Counted from the stretch's first letter, positions 36,604-45,099 are shown. The stretch: DNA of 64,000 nt from Tritonibacter litoralis (GCF_009496005.1 NZ_WIBF01000002.1:27503-91502); one strand, 5' to 3'. Translations and numbers: made by a program. Notes: generated by a model not told the origin, from the letters alone.

Positions 36604-37896
36604 ATGCGTAAAGATATCATCCTGTGCGGGCACGTGCTGTCGTTTTTGGCCTCTCCGTTTGACCGTGAGGATCCCAAGGACGCAGCACAGCTGCATGAGG
36701 CGGTTTTGCTGCGGGCAGGCCGCGTGGTGGAGCTGGGCAGCCGGGCCGCGATGGAGAAACTGGCCCCCAAAGCTGAGGTGGTGGATCACGGACAAAAGCT
36801 GATCATGGCGGGTTTTGTGGATGCGCATGTGCATTACCCGCAGACCGCCATCATTGCCAGTTGGGGCAAGCGGCTGATTGATTGGCTGAACAGTTATACC
36901 TTTCCAGAGGAAATGAAATTTGGCGATCCTGCCTATGCCGCGGAGGTTGCGGGGCGTTATCTGGAGCTGACCCTGGCCAATGGCACCACCACGGTCTGCA
37001 GCTATTGCACCATCCACCCCGAAAGCGTGGATGCGTTTTTTGCGGCAGCCCAGACGCGTGGACAGCGGGTGGTTGCGGGCAAGACCTGTATGGATCGCAA
37101 CGCGCCCGAGGGGTTGCAGGATACGGCGCAGACTGCATTTGACCAAAGTGCGGCCTTGATAGAACGCTGGCATGGGGTGGACCGGCTGGAATATGCCATC
37201 ACGCCGCGGTTTTCGCCCACCTCCACCCCCGAACAGCTGGAGGCGATGGGTGCTTTGTGGCGGGCGCACCCGGAATGTCTGATGCAGACCCATCTGAGCG
37301 AGCAGCTGGATGAGATCGACTGGGTCAAATCCCTGTTTCCCAATGCGCGGGATTATCTGGACACCTATGAGATGTTTGGCCTGTTGGGGGCCAAAGGGGT
37401 TTATGGCCATGCGATCCATCTGGAAGAGCGCGAGCGCCACCGCCTGCGCGAGTTTGGCGCCGCATTGGTGCATTGCCCGACTTCGAACACGTTTATCGGA
37501 TCTGGCCTGTTTGACATGGGCGGGTTGATGGCCGAAGGCCACCGCATTGGCTTGGCCACGGATACCGGCGGCGGGTCGAGCTTTTCGATGCTGCGCACAA
37601 TGGCGGCCGCTTATGAGGTTGGCCAGCTGCGCGGGCGGCCCCTGCATGGGGCGGAACTTTTGTGGCTGGCAACCCAAGGGTCCGCGCGGGCGCTGCGGAT
37701 CGAAGACAAGGTTGGCAATCTGGCCGCCGGTCTGGAGGCGGATATTGTGGTTCTAGACCTGGCCTCGACCCCGGCGATTGCGCAGCGCGTGGCACAGGTG
37801 GACGACCTGTGGGAGGCGGTGTTTGCAACCGTGATGATGGGTGATGACCGGGCCGTGGCACAGGTCTATGTGGCGGGAGAACCCGTTCAACACTGA
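36604..37896 (+). CDS. guaD: Guanine deaminase
   Basis: GuaD hydrolyses guanine to xanthine and ammonia. The 430-residue amidohydrolase shows the zinc ligands in DAHVHYPQ (residues about 79-86), MQTHLSE, GHAIHL, and a final aspartate in LATDTGGGSSFSM, plus HCPTSN, all guanine-deaminase hallmarks. The ATG at 36604 has AAGGA upstream. It is convergent to a second amidohydrolase, suggesting a small purine-salvage or damage-control pair, although each has its own promoter. Confidence 0.94.
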   Translation: MRKDIILCGHVLSFLASPFDREDPKDAAQLHEAVLLRAGRVVELGSRAAMEKLAPKAEVVDHGQKLIMAGFVDAHVHYPQTAIIASWGKRLIDWLNSYTFPEEMKFGDPAYAAEVAGRYLELTLANGTTTVCSYCTIHPESVDAFFAAAQTRGQRVVAGKTCMDRNAPEGLQDTAQTAFDQSAALIERWHGVDRLEYAITPRFSPTSTPEQLEAMGALWRAHPECLMQTHLSEQLDEIDWVKSLFPNARDYLDTYEMFGLLGAKGVYGHAIHLEERERHRLREFGAALVHCPTSNTFIGSGLFDMGGLMAEGHRIGLATDTGGGSSFSMLRTMAAAYEVGQLRGRPLHGAELLWLATQGSARALRIEDKVGNLAAGLEADIVVLDLASTPAIAQRVAQVDDLWEAVFATVMMGDDRAVAQVYVAGEPVQH

Positions 37897-37926
37897 GCTG
37901 CGCTGGCCGGGCGAGTATGGAAGGAA

Positions 37927-37942
37927 GGGCGCTCCCGCGCCC
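37927..37942. terminator. Short hairpin between two deaminase genes
   Basis: GGGCGC and GCGCCC pair around TCCC, 31 bases after the guaD stop codon. No T-run follows at once on the plus strand, although TATTTTT comes 17 bases later. It may end both convergent transcripts. Confidence 0.4.
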
Positions 37943-37955
37943 TGGCCTCCGGCGG

Positions 37956-37980
37956 AAGTATTTTTGAAAAGATGAAAGCG
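37956..37980. repeat. Intergenic repeat, copy 1
   Basis: AAGTATTTTTGAAAAGATGA continues for five more bases (AAGCG) and is shared, with one change in 25 bases, with 46185-46209. Both copies stand a few bases after the stop codon of a minus-strand gene, here the amidohydrolase at 37987-39366, and read T-rich on that strand. A transcription-end element repeated across the genome is likely. Confidence 0.6.
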
Positions 37981-37986
37981 CGGGCC

Positions 37987-39366
37987 TTATCCGCTTGCGC
38001 TGGCAAGTTCGGCCGCGCGGGCGGAATGACGGGTGATCAGATCAGGGAGATCGAGCGTGGTGACCTGCCCGTCTGCGACAATCTGGCGTCCCTCCACAAA
38101 GAGATGTTTGACCGTCGCGGCCCCGGCCAGCACCAGCGCCGCCGGGTCCCAGCTGCCGCTGCCAGAGGCGGTGCGCGTGTCCCAGATTGCCAGATCAGCG
38201 CGTTTTCCGGGCATGATCCGACCACATTCAGGGCGACCCAGCACATCCGCGCCACCGCGCGTGGCCAGTTCCAGCGCCTCATAAGCGCTCATGGCGTTGG
38301 CCCCTTTGGCAACCCGTTGCAATAGCATCGCCTGACGGGTCTCGTTGATCATGCTGGCCATATCGCTGCTGGCGGAGCCATCCACCCCAAGCCCCACGGG
38401 AACGCCTGCATCACGCATTGCCCGGATCGGCGCAATGCCCGAGCCCAGACGGCAGTTTGAACAGGGGCAGTGGGCGACACCGGTGCGGGTTTTGGCAAAG
38501 AGATCAATCTCTTCTCCGTCAAGTTTTACGCAGTGGGCATGCCAGACGTCCGACCCCACCCAGCCCAGATCCTGGGCATATTGACCCGGACGGCAGCCGA
38601 ATTTTTCCAGCGAATAGGCGATGTCTTCGTCGTTTTCGGCCAGATGTGTATGCAGCATCACGCCCTTGTCCCGCGCCAAAAGCGCTGTGTTGCGCATAAG
38701 GTCGCGGCTGACAGAGAAGGGCGAACAGGGTGCCAGCCCCACACGGATCATCGCCGCGTCGCTTGGGTCATGGAAGGTGTCCACCACCCGGATCATATCC
38801 TCAAGGATTGCGGCTTCGCGCTCTACCAGACTGTCAGGGGGCAGACCGCCGTCGCTTTGACCGATGCTCATGGCGCCGCGGGTGGGCTGGAACCGCAGGC
38901 CGACTTCTTGGGCGGCGGCAATGGTATCATCCAGCCGGGCGCCATTGGGAAAAAGGTAAAGATGATCTGCGGTCAGCGTGCAGCCCGACAGGGCCAGTTC
39001 GGCAAGCCCCAATTGGGTCGACAGATGCATATCCGCAGGGGTAAAGCGTTCCCAGATGGGATAAAGCGTTTGGAGCCAGCCAAACAACAAAGCATCCTGC
39101 GCGCCCGGCACGGCGCGGGTGAGATTTTGGTAGAGATGGTGATGGGTGTTCACAAGGCCCGGCGTCACCATCGTATGTTTGCCGCTGACAACCACGCCTG
39201 TTGTTGTCAGCCCCTGCCCCACAGCCGCAATTGCGCCCGCGCGGATCAGCACATCCGCATCGCGCAACACGCGGCGGTCGTCGTCCATGGTCACAACGCA
39301 AGTTGCGCCCTGGATCAAGGTTTCAGAGGCGGACGGGTCCATATGAGATTGGGGGGCTGACGGCAT
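37987..39366 (-). CDS. 8-oxoguanine-deaminase-like amidohydrolase (TRZ/ATZ family)
   Basis: The 459-residue protein has VNTHHHLYQNLTRAVPG (zinc ligands), LHTHLAENDEDI, WHAHCVKLDGEEI and a final GLGVDGSASSD, the order of the TRZ/ATZ amidohydrolases. The closest match by memory is the 8-oxoguanine deaminase/hydroxydechloroatrazine hydrolase group (LAPCSPFSVS and HCPCSNCRLGSGIAP). It would convert 8-oxoguanine to urate. The ATG at 39366 has AAGGAG eight bases upstream and is preferred to an in-frame GTG at 39375. It is convergent with guaD. Confidence 0.85.
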   Translation of the reverse strand: MPSAPQSHMDPSASETLIQGATCVVTMDDDRRVLRDADVLIRAGAIAAVGQGLTTTGVVVSGKHTMVTPGLVNTHHHLYQNLTRAVPGAQDALLFGWLQTLYPIWERFTPADMHLSTQLGLAELALSGCTLTADHLYLFPNGARLDDTIAAAQEVGLRFQPTRGAMSIGQSDGGLPPDSLVEREAAILEDMIRVVDTFHDPSDAAMIRVGLAPCSPFSVSRDLMRNTALLARDKGVMLHTHLAENDEDIAYSLEKFGCRPGQYAQDLGWVGSDVWHAHCVKLDGEEIDLFAKTRTGVAHCPCSNCRLGSGIAPIRAMRDAGVPVGLGVDGSASSDMASMINETRQAMLLQRVAKGANAMSAYEALELATRGGADVLGRPECGRIMPGKRADLAIWDTRTASGSGSWDPAALVLAGAATVKHLFVEGRQIVADGQVTTLDLPDLITRHSARAAELASASG

Positions 39367-39484
39367 CAGGCACACTCCTTGGATCTGCGCCCGCTTCGGT
39401 CAAGAAGTGTGATTGAGGGTCCGACGGAAGACGGGCAAAAGGACTCGAACCGGAAGTGAATATATCACTGCCCGGTCCGGTTCC

Positions 39485-40276
39485 TCAACCCTGTTGCAAG
39501 CGCTTGAGTGCGGCGGCGTGCAATTCCGGTGTGGCAGCTGCCAAAGCGCGGCCACCGTCGTGGACCGGGCCGCCTTCCCAATTGGTGACAATTCCACCAG
39601 CCGCTTGGATCACCGCAATGGGCGCTTGAATGTCATAGGCGTTGAGCCCCGCTTCGATCACCAGATCCACCTGCCCCGCCGCCAGCAGCGCATAGGCATA
39701 GCAATCCATCCCATATCGGGTCAGTTTGACATGGGCGGCCACCCGTTCAAAGGCGGCGCGGTCTTCGCTGGTACCAACTTCGGGGAATGTGGTAAACAGG
39801 ATCGCCTGATCCAGCGTGGTGGTTGGTTTGGTGCGCAGGGGGCTTGCCCCTTGTGGGCCCGTCATCCGGGCCTGATCAGCGGTCCCGACAAAGCGTTCGC
39901 CAATATAGGGTTGGTCAATAATGCCCAAGAACGGACCATCCGCATCTGACAGCGCAATCAAGACGCCCCAGGTGGGAGTGCCGCTGATAAACCCGCGGGT
40001 GCCATCAATGGGGTCCAGAACCCAGGTCCGTCCAGACGTGCCTGCAACATTTGGAAACTCTTCGCCCAGGATGCCATCTGTTGGACAGTCTTGCGCCAGG
40101 ATATCTCGCATGGCCTGTTCCGCCGCGCGATCCGCAGCTGTGACAGGATCAAACCCGTCGGTCAGCTTATTCTCAGCCTCGACGGTCAAATTGCGAAAGA
40201 AAGGAAGGATTGCAGCACGGGCCGCGTCGGCCAGTTTATGGGCAATCTCAAGATCAGAAAGGGCGGTTCGGGTCAT
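39485..40276 (-). CDS. hisN: Histidinol-phosphatase-like inositol monophosphatase family protein
   Basis: The 263-residue protein has the Mg2+-binding motifs GEEFPN, VLDPIDGTRGFISGTPTWG and YDIQAPIAVIQAAGG of the inositol monophosphatase fold. The GTRGFISG loop is the version seen in HisN-type histidinol phosphatases, which dephosphorylate histidinol phosphate in histidine synthesis. A phosphatase for another sugar or nucleotide phosphate cannot be excluded. I use the ATG at 40276. The 118 bases between it and the amidohydrolase start contain no tRNA, despite a tRNA-like string. Confidence 0.85.
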   Translation of the reverse strand: MTRTALSDLEIAHKLADAARAAILPFFRNLTVEAENKLTDGFDPVTAADRAAEQAMRDILAQDCPTDGILGEEFPNVAGTSGRTWVLDPIDGTRGFISGTPTWGVLIALSDADGPFLGIIDQPYIGERFVGTADQARMTGPQGASPLRTKPTTTLDQAILFTTFPEVGTSEDRAAFERVAAHVKLTRYGMDCYAYALLAAGQVDLVIEAGLNAYDIQAPIAVIQAAGGIVTNWEGGPVHDGGRALAAATPELHAAALKRLQQG

Positions 40277-40356
40277 ACGGCACGCGTGCCACCGAACCGC
40301 CCAATTTACAAGGGTCATTTCCCAAAACCACGAAGGTAATTTGGATGTGACACCTC

Positions 40357-40379
40357 AAGGGCCTGGATCAGGCCCCTTT
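40357..40379 (-). terminator. Possible terminator of the XRE regulator gene
   Basis: GGGCCTG and CAGGCCC pair around a three-base loop. The hairpin lies five bases after the XRE stop codon on the minus strand and is flanked by AAAGG and CCTTG. The T-run is short, so termination may be partial. Confidence 0.45.
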
Positions 40380-40383
40380 GTGC

Positions 40384-40752
40384 TTAGGCAACATCGCTGA
40401 GCACGCGCGCCAGTTCAAACAGGCGACGACGTTGGTTCTCAGGAATTGCATAGTACGACCGTACCAGATCCAGCGCTTCTTTGTCGGTCATCAGATCGTC
40501 CGGAACCATACCACCTTCGGCAGTTTTCTGGTCGTCTTGCAAACCTTCAAAGAAGAAGCTGACCTGAACGTCCAGAGCATCGGAAATATCCCAAAGTCGC
40601 GATGCGCTGACACGGTTCGCGCCAGTTTCGTATTTTTGAATTTGTTGAAATTTAATTCCGACCTTTTCGGCCAGTTGTTGTTGCGTCATACCGATCAGCC
40701 AACGGCGATGCCGGATACGCTTTCCTACATGTACATCCACAGGGTGAGCCAT
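40384..40752 (-). CDS. XRE-family regulator, PraR-like
   Basis: The 122-residue protein starts VDVHVGKRIRHRRWLIGMTQ and continues QQLAEKVGIKFQQIQKYETG and NRVSASRLWDISDALDVQVS, an XRE helix-turn-helix (residues about 12-65) close to Rhizobium PraR and related alphaproteobacterial regulators. The C-terminal half (DKEALDLVRSYYAIPENQRRRLFELAR) is a helical tail found in the same group. Its ribosome site AGGAG is part of an 8-base inverted repeat in the leader, see 40761-40846. Its targets are unknown. Confidence 0.9.
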   Translation of the reverse strand: MAHPVDVHVGKRIRHRRWLIGMTQQQLAEKVGIKFQQIQKYETGANRVSASRLWDISDALDVQVSFFFEGLQDDQKTAEGGMVPDDLMTDKEALDLVRSYYAIPENQRRRLFELARVLSDVA

Positions 40753-40760
40753 GGGTTTCT

Positions 40761-40846
40761 CCTAGTCGTTTTCCACCGCAGAAGCTCAGATTACAGCCGA
40801 AGCTCGCCACCTCGGACCCACACCCGAACCAACGCCGCCGACTAGG
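40761..40846 (-). promoter_or_regulatory. Leader inverted repeat that could cover the ribosome binding site
   Basis: In the leader of the XRE gene, CCTAGTCG (40846-40839) and CGACTAGG (40768-40761) are perfect complements 70 bases apart. The second arm contains the start of AGGAG, the ribosome site nine bases before the ATG. Pairing would hide that site. The rest of this 358-base gap up to 41110 holds the divergent promoters of the XRE gene and the quinone oxidoreductase gene and no further gene. Confidence 0.5.
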
Positions 40847-41110
40847 AATTCCCCATATTCCCTAATCTGAGACATACCACACGGATAAGTTTACGCCCTT
40901 ATCGGTTGAATTCAAGCTCGGATGCCACCCAATTCCGAGTGGCGTGTGTAACGCTATGTTTCTATGAACAAAAATATTCATGCAAAGGTTTTTTTAACAA
41001 TTTGCAACAATCCTCTTACGCTTTGCCGCAGCGTCGAAAGGTAGATCTTCTGGTAATCTTTGCACGAATCACATTCCACCGGACGAATAGCAACCCAGAG
41101 GCGATTATTG

Positions 41111-42073
41111 ATGCTTGCGTACCACGTATCCGACATTAACAGCGCAAAGCTGACCACTCTTGACGCAAAATCACCCAAATCCGATCAAATAAGCGTGAAA
41201 ATCGCGGCATGTGGTTTGAATTTTGCCGATTTGCTAATGATCAAAGGCGCTTATCAAGATACTCCCGAGCTCCCGTTTACACCTGGGCTTGAAATCGCCG
41301 GGGTTGTTACCGAAATCGGTAAAGATACCCATGGGCTGCAGATCGGCGACCGGGTTGCCGTATTTGGCGGGCAGGATGGCCTTGCGGAACAGGGGGTGTT
41401 TGACGCCAATCGCGCCGTTGTTCTGCCGGATGAGATGTCCTTTGTCGAGGCGGCCGGATTTCAAATTGCTTATGGAACCAGCCTTTTGGCGCTGGATCAC
41501 TGCGCCCGGTTGCAACCCGGTGAGACGCTGCTGGTCACCGGGGCCGCAGGTGGTGTTGGGCTGACAGCGGTCGAGATTGGCAAGAAAATGGGGGCCCGCG
41601 TCATTGCCCATGCGCGTGGTGCGGAAAAGCTGGAGGTTGCAAAAGCAGCCGGCGCTGACATTCTGATTGATGCCTCCGAAGATCTGCGCAGCCGTGTCAA
41701 AGAGTTGGGCGGCGCTGATGTGGTATATGAAACTATTGGCGGGGACGTCTGGACCCACGCCTTTCGCGCCACCAACCCCGGTGGGCGGCTGTTGCCAATT
41801 GGGTTTGCAGGCGGAGACGTGCCGCAGATCCCGGCGAACCATTTGTTGGTCAAGAACCTTACCGTGATTGGGCTCTATTTTGGAGGTCTTCTGAAATCGC
41901 ACCCGCAGGTGGTACAGAACTGCCTGTCGCAGCTGTTTACCTGGTACCGTGAAGGCCAGCTGAAACCACATGTGAGCCACCAGATGCCGCTTGCGCAGGT
42001 CGAAGAGGCGCTGGAGCTGTTGCGCACCCGGAAATCAACCGGGAAAATCGTGATAACAATGGACGACGTATAA
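41111..42073 (+). CDS. Quinone oxidoreductase-like MDR protein
   Basis: The 320-residue protein belongs to the medium-chain reductase family. It has an N-terminal GroES-like domain (NFADLLMIKGAYQ, PFTPGLEIAGVV) without the zinc cysteines of alcohol dehydrogenases, and a Rossmann domain with TGAAGGVGLTAVEIGKKMGA. This points to an NADPH:quinone oxidoreductase-type enzyme. The ATG at 41111 has AGAGG upstream. Its substrate is unknown. It is divergent from the XRE gene and convergent with a LysR gene. Confidence 0.9.
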   Translation: MLAYHVSDINSAKLTTLDAKSPKSDQISVKIAACGLNFADLLMIKGAYQDTPELPFTPGLEIAGVVTEIGKDTHGLQIGDRVAVFGGQDGLAEQGVFDANRAVVLPDEMSFVEAAGFQIAYGTSLLALDHCARLQPGETLLVTGAAGGVGLTAVEIGKKMGARVIAHARGAEKLEVAKAAGADILIDASEDLRSRVKELGGADVVYETIGGDVWTHAFRATNPGGRLLPIGFAGGDVPQIPANHLLVKNLTVIGLYFGGLLKSHPQVVQNCLSQLFTWYREGQLKPHVSHQMPLAQVEEALELLRTRKSTGKIVITMDDV

Positions 42074-42115
42074 AGTAGCGAACAAGGGGCGGATCATCCG
42101 CCCCCGGATCCCCGT

Positions 42116-43000
42116 TTACCCAGCCGCCAATCGCAGGGAAGCTGGGCGCATGTCGTCAAAGCCCTGGCGGACCAGATTGGCCAGCTCTTCAACATAAGCC
42201 GCTCGGACCTTATCCGCTCCATAAAGGTTTATGTGCTGGGCCGGCAGCATCGGCAGCGCGCCGTTGCTTTCCACCAGTTCCTGATAATCAGGCTGCGTCC
42301 CTTCCAGCAGAACCCCCACGGCCAGATCCGCGCTGATTGTTGCTTCGACCGATCGGTCGGAGTCGCTGTCGAGCGCCATTTCCCAGGGAATTCCTGCCTC
42401 GTCCAGCGCTTTCACAGCGATACCACGGAAGATACAATGCTTGCTGAAGCCAAGACGCAGCGGGTGGTGACGCCAAGTCGATCCCCCCGGCGCTCCGATC
42501 CAGCGCAGCGGCATTTGGTGAATGGTCTCGGACCCCTCCTGGGCTGTGGTCTCGGTTGTCAGGATCAGGTCGAAATTGCCGTTGGCAAATTCTTCCTTGA
42601 GCATCCGCGTATTGGTGGTTGCCAGATTGACCCGCACACGCGGATAGCTGGCGTTGAACTGTTTCAGGACGCGCGGGATCACCGGATGGACCACATCGTG
42701 CGGCACGCCAAAGTTCACCTCCCCCTCAAAGGCCTGATCCGTCAGACGGCCAATGACCTCGTCGTTGAGCGCAATCATGCGCCGGGCATAGGCCAGCATC
42801 TGCTCGCCAGCGGATGTGAGCGCAATGGTACGCCCGCTGCGGTCCAAAAGTTGCAGGCCCAACAGCTCTTCAAGACGTTTGAGCTGCATCGACACCGCCG
42901 ATTGGGTGAGGTGCAAATACCCGGCCGCGCGTGTCACCCCGCCATTGTCAGCCACCGCGACAAAAGAGCGGAGCGTGGTGATATCAAGATTCCGTACCAT
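42116..43000 (-). CDS. LysR-family transcriptional regulator
   Basis: The 294-residue protein begins NLDITTLRSFVAVADNGGVT and continues RAAGYLHLTQSAVSMQLKRL, a LysR winged helix, followed by the usual effector domain. A good AGGAGG stands seven bases before the ATG at 43000, so the in-frame TTG-type start at 43021 is not used. It is divergent from the DUF1127 gene, whose 133-base leader would hold a binding site. The effector is not known. Confidence 0.92.
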   Translation of the reverse strand: MVRNLDITTLRSFVAVADNGGVTRAAGYLHLTQSAVSMQLKRLEELLGLQLLDRSGRTIALTSAGEQMLAYARRMIALNDEVIGRLTDQAFEGEVNFGVPHDVVHPVIPRVLKQFNASYPRVRVNLATTNTRMLKEEFANGNFDLILTTETTAQEGSETIHQMPLRWIGAPGGSTWRHHPLRLGFSKHCIFRGIAVKALDEAGIPWEMALDSDSDRSVEATISADLAVGVLLEGTQPDYQELVESNGALPMLPAQHINLYGADKVRAAYVEELANLVRQGFDDMRPASLRLAAG

Positions 43001-43133
43001 CACACCTCCTGATGCAATCAATCAAAAACATTCGTTTTTAAAATGTGCCACAGGCTGCCATATGTATCAAGCAAATTGATGAAAGGGTGAAACCCATCAA
43101 ATCTTAACGAATAAGGAATCTAAGGAGATCCTC

Positions 43134-43334
43134 ATGGCTTATCTGTCCTCTGAACGTATCATGCGCCCTGCGCGCCGCTCTGTGTTTGCCGTTCTGGCTG
43201 AGCTGGCCGCCCTGCGCCGTCAACGTAAAGCCCTTGCGCGCCTGTCAGATGTCGAACTGGCCGACATCGGGATCAGTCGCCGTGAAGCAGACATCGAAGC
43301 CGCGCGTCCGTTTTGGTATCTGCCAAGCCGGTAA
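43134..43334 (+). CDS. DUF1127 small protein
   Basis: The 66-residue protein ends with LARLSDVELADIGISRREAD, the DUF1127 signature, after an arginine-rich start. Such proteins in alphaproteobacteria influence phosphate, RNA turnover and stress. AAGGAG stands seven bases before the ATG. The upstream A+T-rich gap of 133 bases is shared with the divergent LysR gene. Confidence 0.92.
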   Translation: MAYLSSERIMRPARRSVFAVLAELAALRRQRKALARLSDVELADIGISRREADIEAARPFWYLPSR

Positions 43335-43397
43335 GACGCCGGTTTGCAACACGGCTGTAAGTGCTTGATCTGGCGTGACAGTCCCGTGAATTTTCCA

Positions 43398-43420
43398 AGG
43401 GTGGCGACCATCGCCACCCT
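43398..43420 (+). terminator. Perfect 10-base-pair hairpin after DUF1127 gene
   Basis: AGGGTGGCGA and TCGCCACCCT pair perfectly around CCA, 64 bases after the DUF1127 stop. A second G+C-rich hairpin (GCCCC and GGGGC) follows from about 43429. There is no T-run, so it may be a stabilising end rather than a terminator. The rest of the gap to 43593 holds no gene. Confidence 0.5.
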
Positions 43421-43593
43421 GGCCGAACGCCCCGGCGGGGGCTGAACTGCTAAGTTGCATATCTTTTAAGTGTTTTGATGCCGCATCCTTGCGGAAAACA
43501 CTTGAACCTTGCCCGACTTCCCCCAATATCTGAGCTAACGCTGTGCGGGTGCGCCGCATGGCTGGAGGAATTATGCGACGGAGACCATTTCAC

Positions 43594-44334
43594 ATGGCAC
43601 AATTTGACCACATCCGGTCCGCCGCGGGCACACGCGCGGCCGAAATCGACGCGGGCTTGCGGGCCCACATGAACAAAGTTTACGGCACCATGTCCATCGG
43701 CATGTTGATCACCTTTGCTGCGGCTTGGGCGATCTCGAACCTGGCGATGCAGGGCGGCCAGCTGACCCCGCTGGGGGCGGCGATCTATACTTCACCTCTG
43801 CGTTGGGTGATCATGTTCTTGCCACTGGCGTTCATCTTTGGCTTTAGCGCGGGCATCAACCGCCTGTCTGCTGCAGCGGCACAGCTGGTGTTTTACGTAT
43901 TTGCAGCCGTTATGGGCCTGTCGATCTCTTGGATCTTCATTGCCTTCACCGGCCAGTCCATCATTCAGGTCTTCCTGATCACCTCGATCGCTTTTGCGGG
44001 TCTGTCGCTTTATGGCTACACCACCAAGCGTGATCTGGGCCCGATCGGCACCTTCCTGATGATGGGTCTGATCGGTCTGATCGTTGCATCCATCGTCAAC
44101 ATCTTCCTGGCCTCTTCGGCGCTGGCCTTTGCCGTTTCGGTGATCGGCGTGCTGCTGTTTGCTGGCCTGACCGCCTATGACACCCAAAACATCAAGAACA
44201 CCTACCTGCAGATGGCCCACTCGGGCGACCAGGAATGGCTGGGCAAAGCCGCCATCATGGGGGCGCTGAGCCTATATCTGGACTTCATCAACATGTTCAT
44301 GCTGCTGCTCCAGCTGTTTGGCGACCGCGAATAA
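43594..44334 (+). CDS. Bax inhibitor-1/YccA-family membrane protein
   Basis: The 246-residue protein has seven membrane segments after a 45-residue cytoplasmic start. The TAYDTQNIK loop and LSLYLDFINMFMLLLQLFG at the C-terminus are the BI-1/YbhL signatures. These proteins are linked to calcium leak and quality control of membrane proteins (YccA binds FtsH). GGAGA precedes the ATG at 43594; an upstream in-frame start at 43543 is less well placed. A strong terminator follows at 44362. Confidence 0.94.
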   Translation: MAQFDHIRSAAGTRAAEIDAGLRAHMNKVYGTMSIGMLITFAAAWAISNLAMQGGQLTPLGAAIYTSPLRWVIMFLPLAFIFGFSAGINRLSAAAAQLVFYVFAAVMGLSISWIFIAFTGQSIIQVFLITSIAFAGLSLYGYTTKRDLGPIGTFLMMGLIGLIVASIVNIFLASSALAFAVSVIGVLLFAGLTAYDTQNIKNTYLQMAHSGDQEWLGKAAIMGALSLYLDFINMFMLLLQLFGDRE

Positions 44335-44361
44335 GCGATCCAAGACAATCAAAACAGCGAG

Positions 44362-44394
44362 GGGCGGGCCAAACGGACCCGCCCTTTTCTTTTG
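44362..44394 (+). terminator. Intrinsic terminator of the Bax inhibitor-1 gene
   Basis: GGGCGGG and CCCGCCC pair around a nine-base loop that can itself fold (CC...GG), followed by TTTTCTTTTG. It lies 28 bases after the stop codon. Confidence 0.85.
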
Positions 44395-44435
44395 TCGTTT
44401 ACCAGGAAAGCAGAGGCGCTGCCTCTGAGAGGATT

Positions 44436-44909
44436 ATGAAGATAACCCCCCTTGCCCCCGAACACGCCGCGCGGTTGGTGCCGATGCTGTTGGACCTGCA
44501 CCAGCTGCATGTGGATCACCAGCCGGACCGGTATCCCGCAAACCCGGATGAGGCGGCGCTGGCCCGTTGGTTGGAGGACTGGCTGTCTGGTGACAGTGTT
44601 CACGCGCTGGTGGCCGAAAGCCCGATGGGCGCTTTGCTGGGGTATACGATCTATGAGGTGCAGGAGCGCCCGTCCCTGCCCGTTACGTACGGCGGCACGC
44701 GGGTGATGCTGCATCATATTGCAGTTGCGGAATCGATGCGCCGCATGGGCATTGGCAAGGCGCTGGTGCGCGCGGTCAAGGACGCGGCGCAGGATCTGGG
44801 GGCAAGCAGCATGGCGACGACCTATGCGCCGTTTAACGCAGCCTCTGCCGGGTTGATGCAGGCCATGGGGCTGGTGCCCAGTGTGATCCATGCGGAACTG
44901 CGCATTTAA
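44436..44909 (+). CDS. GNAT-family acetyltransferase
   Basis: The 157-residue protein begins KITPLAPEHAARLVPMLLDL and has the central MLHHIAVAESMRRMGIGKALVRAV with the acetyl-CoA loop. It is preceded by GAGAGGA before the ATG at 44436. The upstream gene ends in a terminator, so it has its own promoter. The substrate is unknown. Confidence 0.9.
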   Translation: MKITPLAPEHAARLVPMLLDLHQLHVDHQPDRYPANPDEAALARWLEDWLSGDSVHALVAESPMGALLGYTIYEVQERPSLPVTYGGTRVMLHHIAVAESMRRMGIGKALVRAVKDAAQDLGASSMATTYAPFNAASAGLMQAMGLVPSVIHAELRI

Positions 44910-44955
44910 GCAGAGCCTGCGCGGGGATGGTGCCCAAAGGCACCTGTGGGCGCGG

Positions 44956-45099
44956 CTAGCCTTTTAGAGGGCGCACCTCGACCGATGCAGGCAAGAGCGC
45001 CCCTGGCACCACCGTTGTGGCCCGGGGATGACGGATCAGGGAAGCCTCCACCACAAGGGTGGCGACCACCAGAAACATAAAGAATAACACGCGTCTCAT
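44956..45099 (-). CDS. Small signal-anchored peptide, 47 residues
   Basis: The frame from ATG 45099 starts MRRVLFFMFLVVATLVV, an N-terminal membrane anchor or signal peptide, followed by about 30 residues (RHPRATTVVPGALLPASVEV). A GGGAT lies just before the ATG. No family is recognised. It lies convergent to the GNAT gene. The membrane start and basic ends support a real gene, but the ribosome site is weak. Confidence 0.45.
   Translation of the reverse strand: MRRVLFFMFLVVATLVVEASLIRHPRATTVVPGALLPASVEVRPLKG

Noticed and set aside
39420-39484. A tRNA-like string (GGACTCGAACC on the plus strand) next to an apparent acceptor-like GGGCAAAA.
   Set aside because: The T-stem does not pair properly, there is no D-arm or anticodon arm, and no CCA-side acceptor pairing; it does not make a tRNA.
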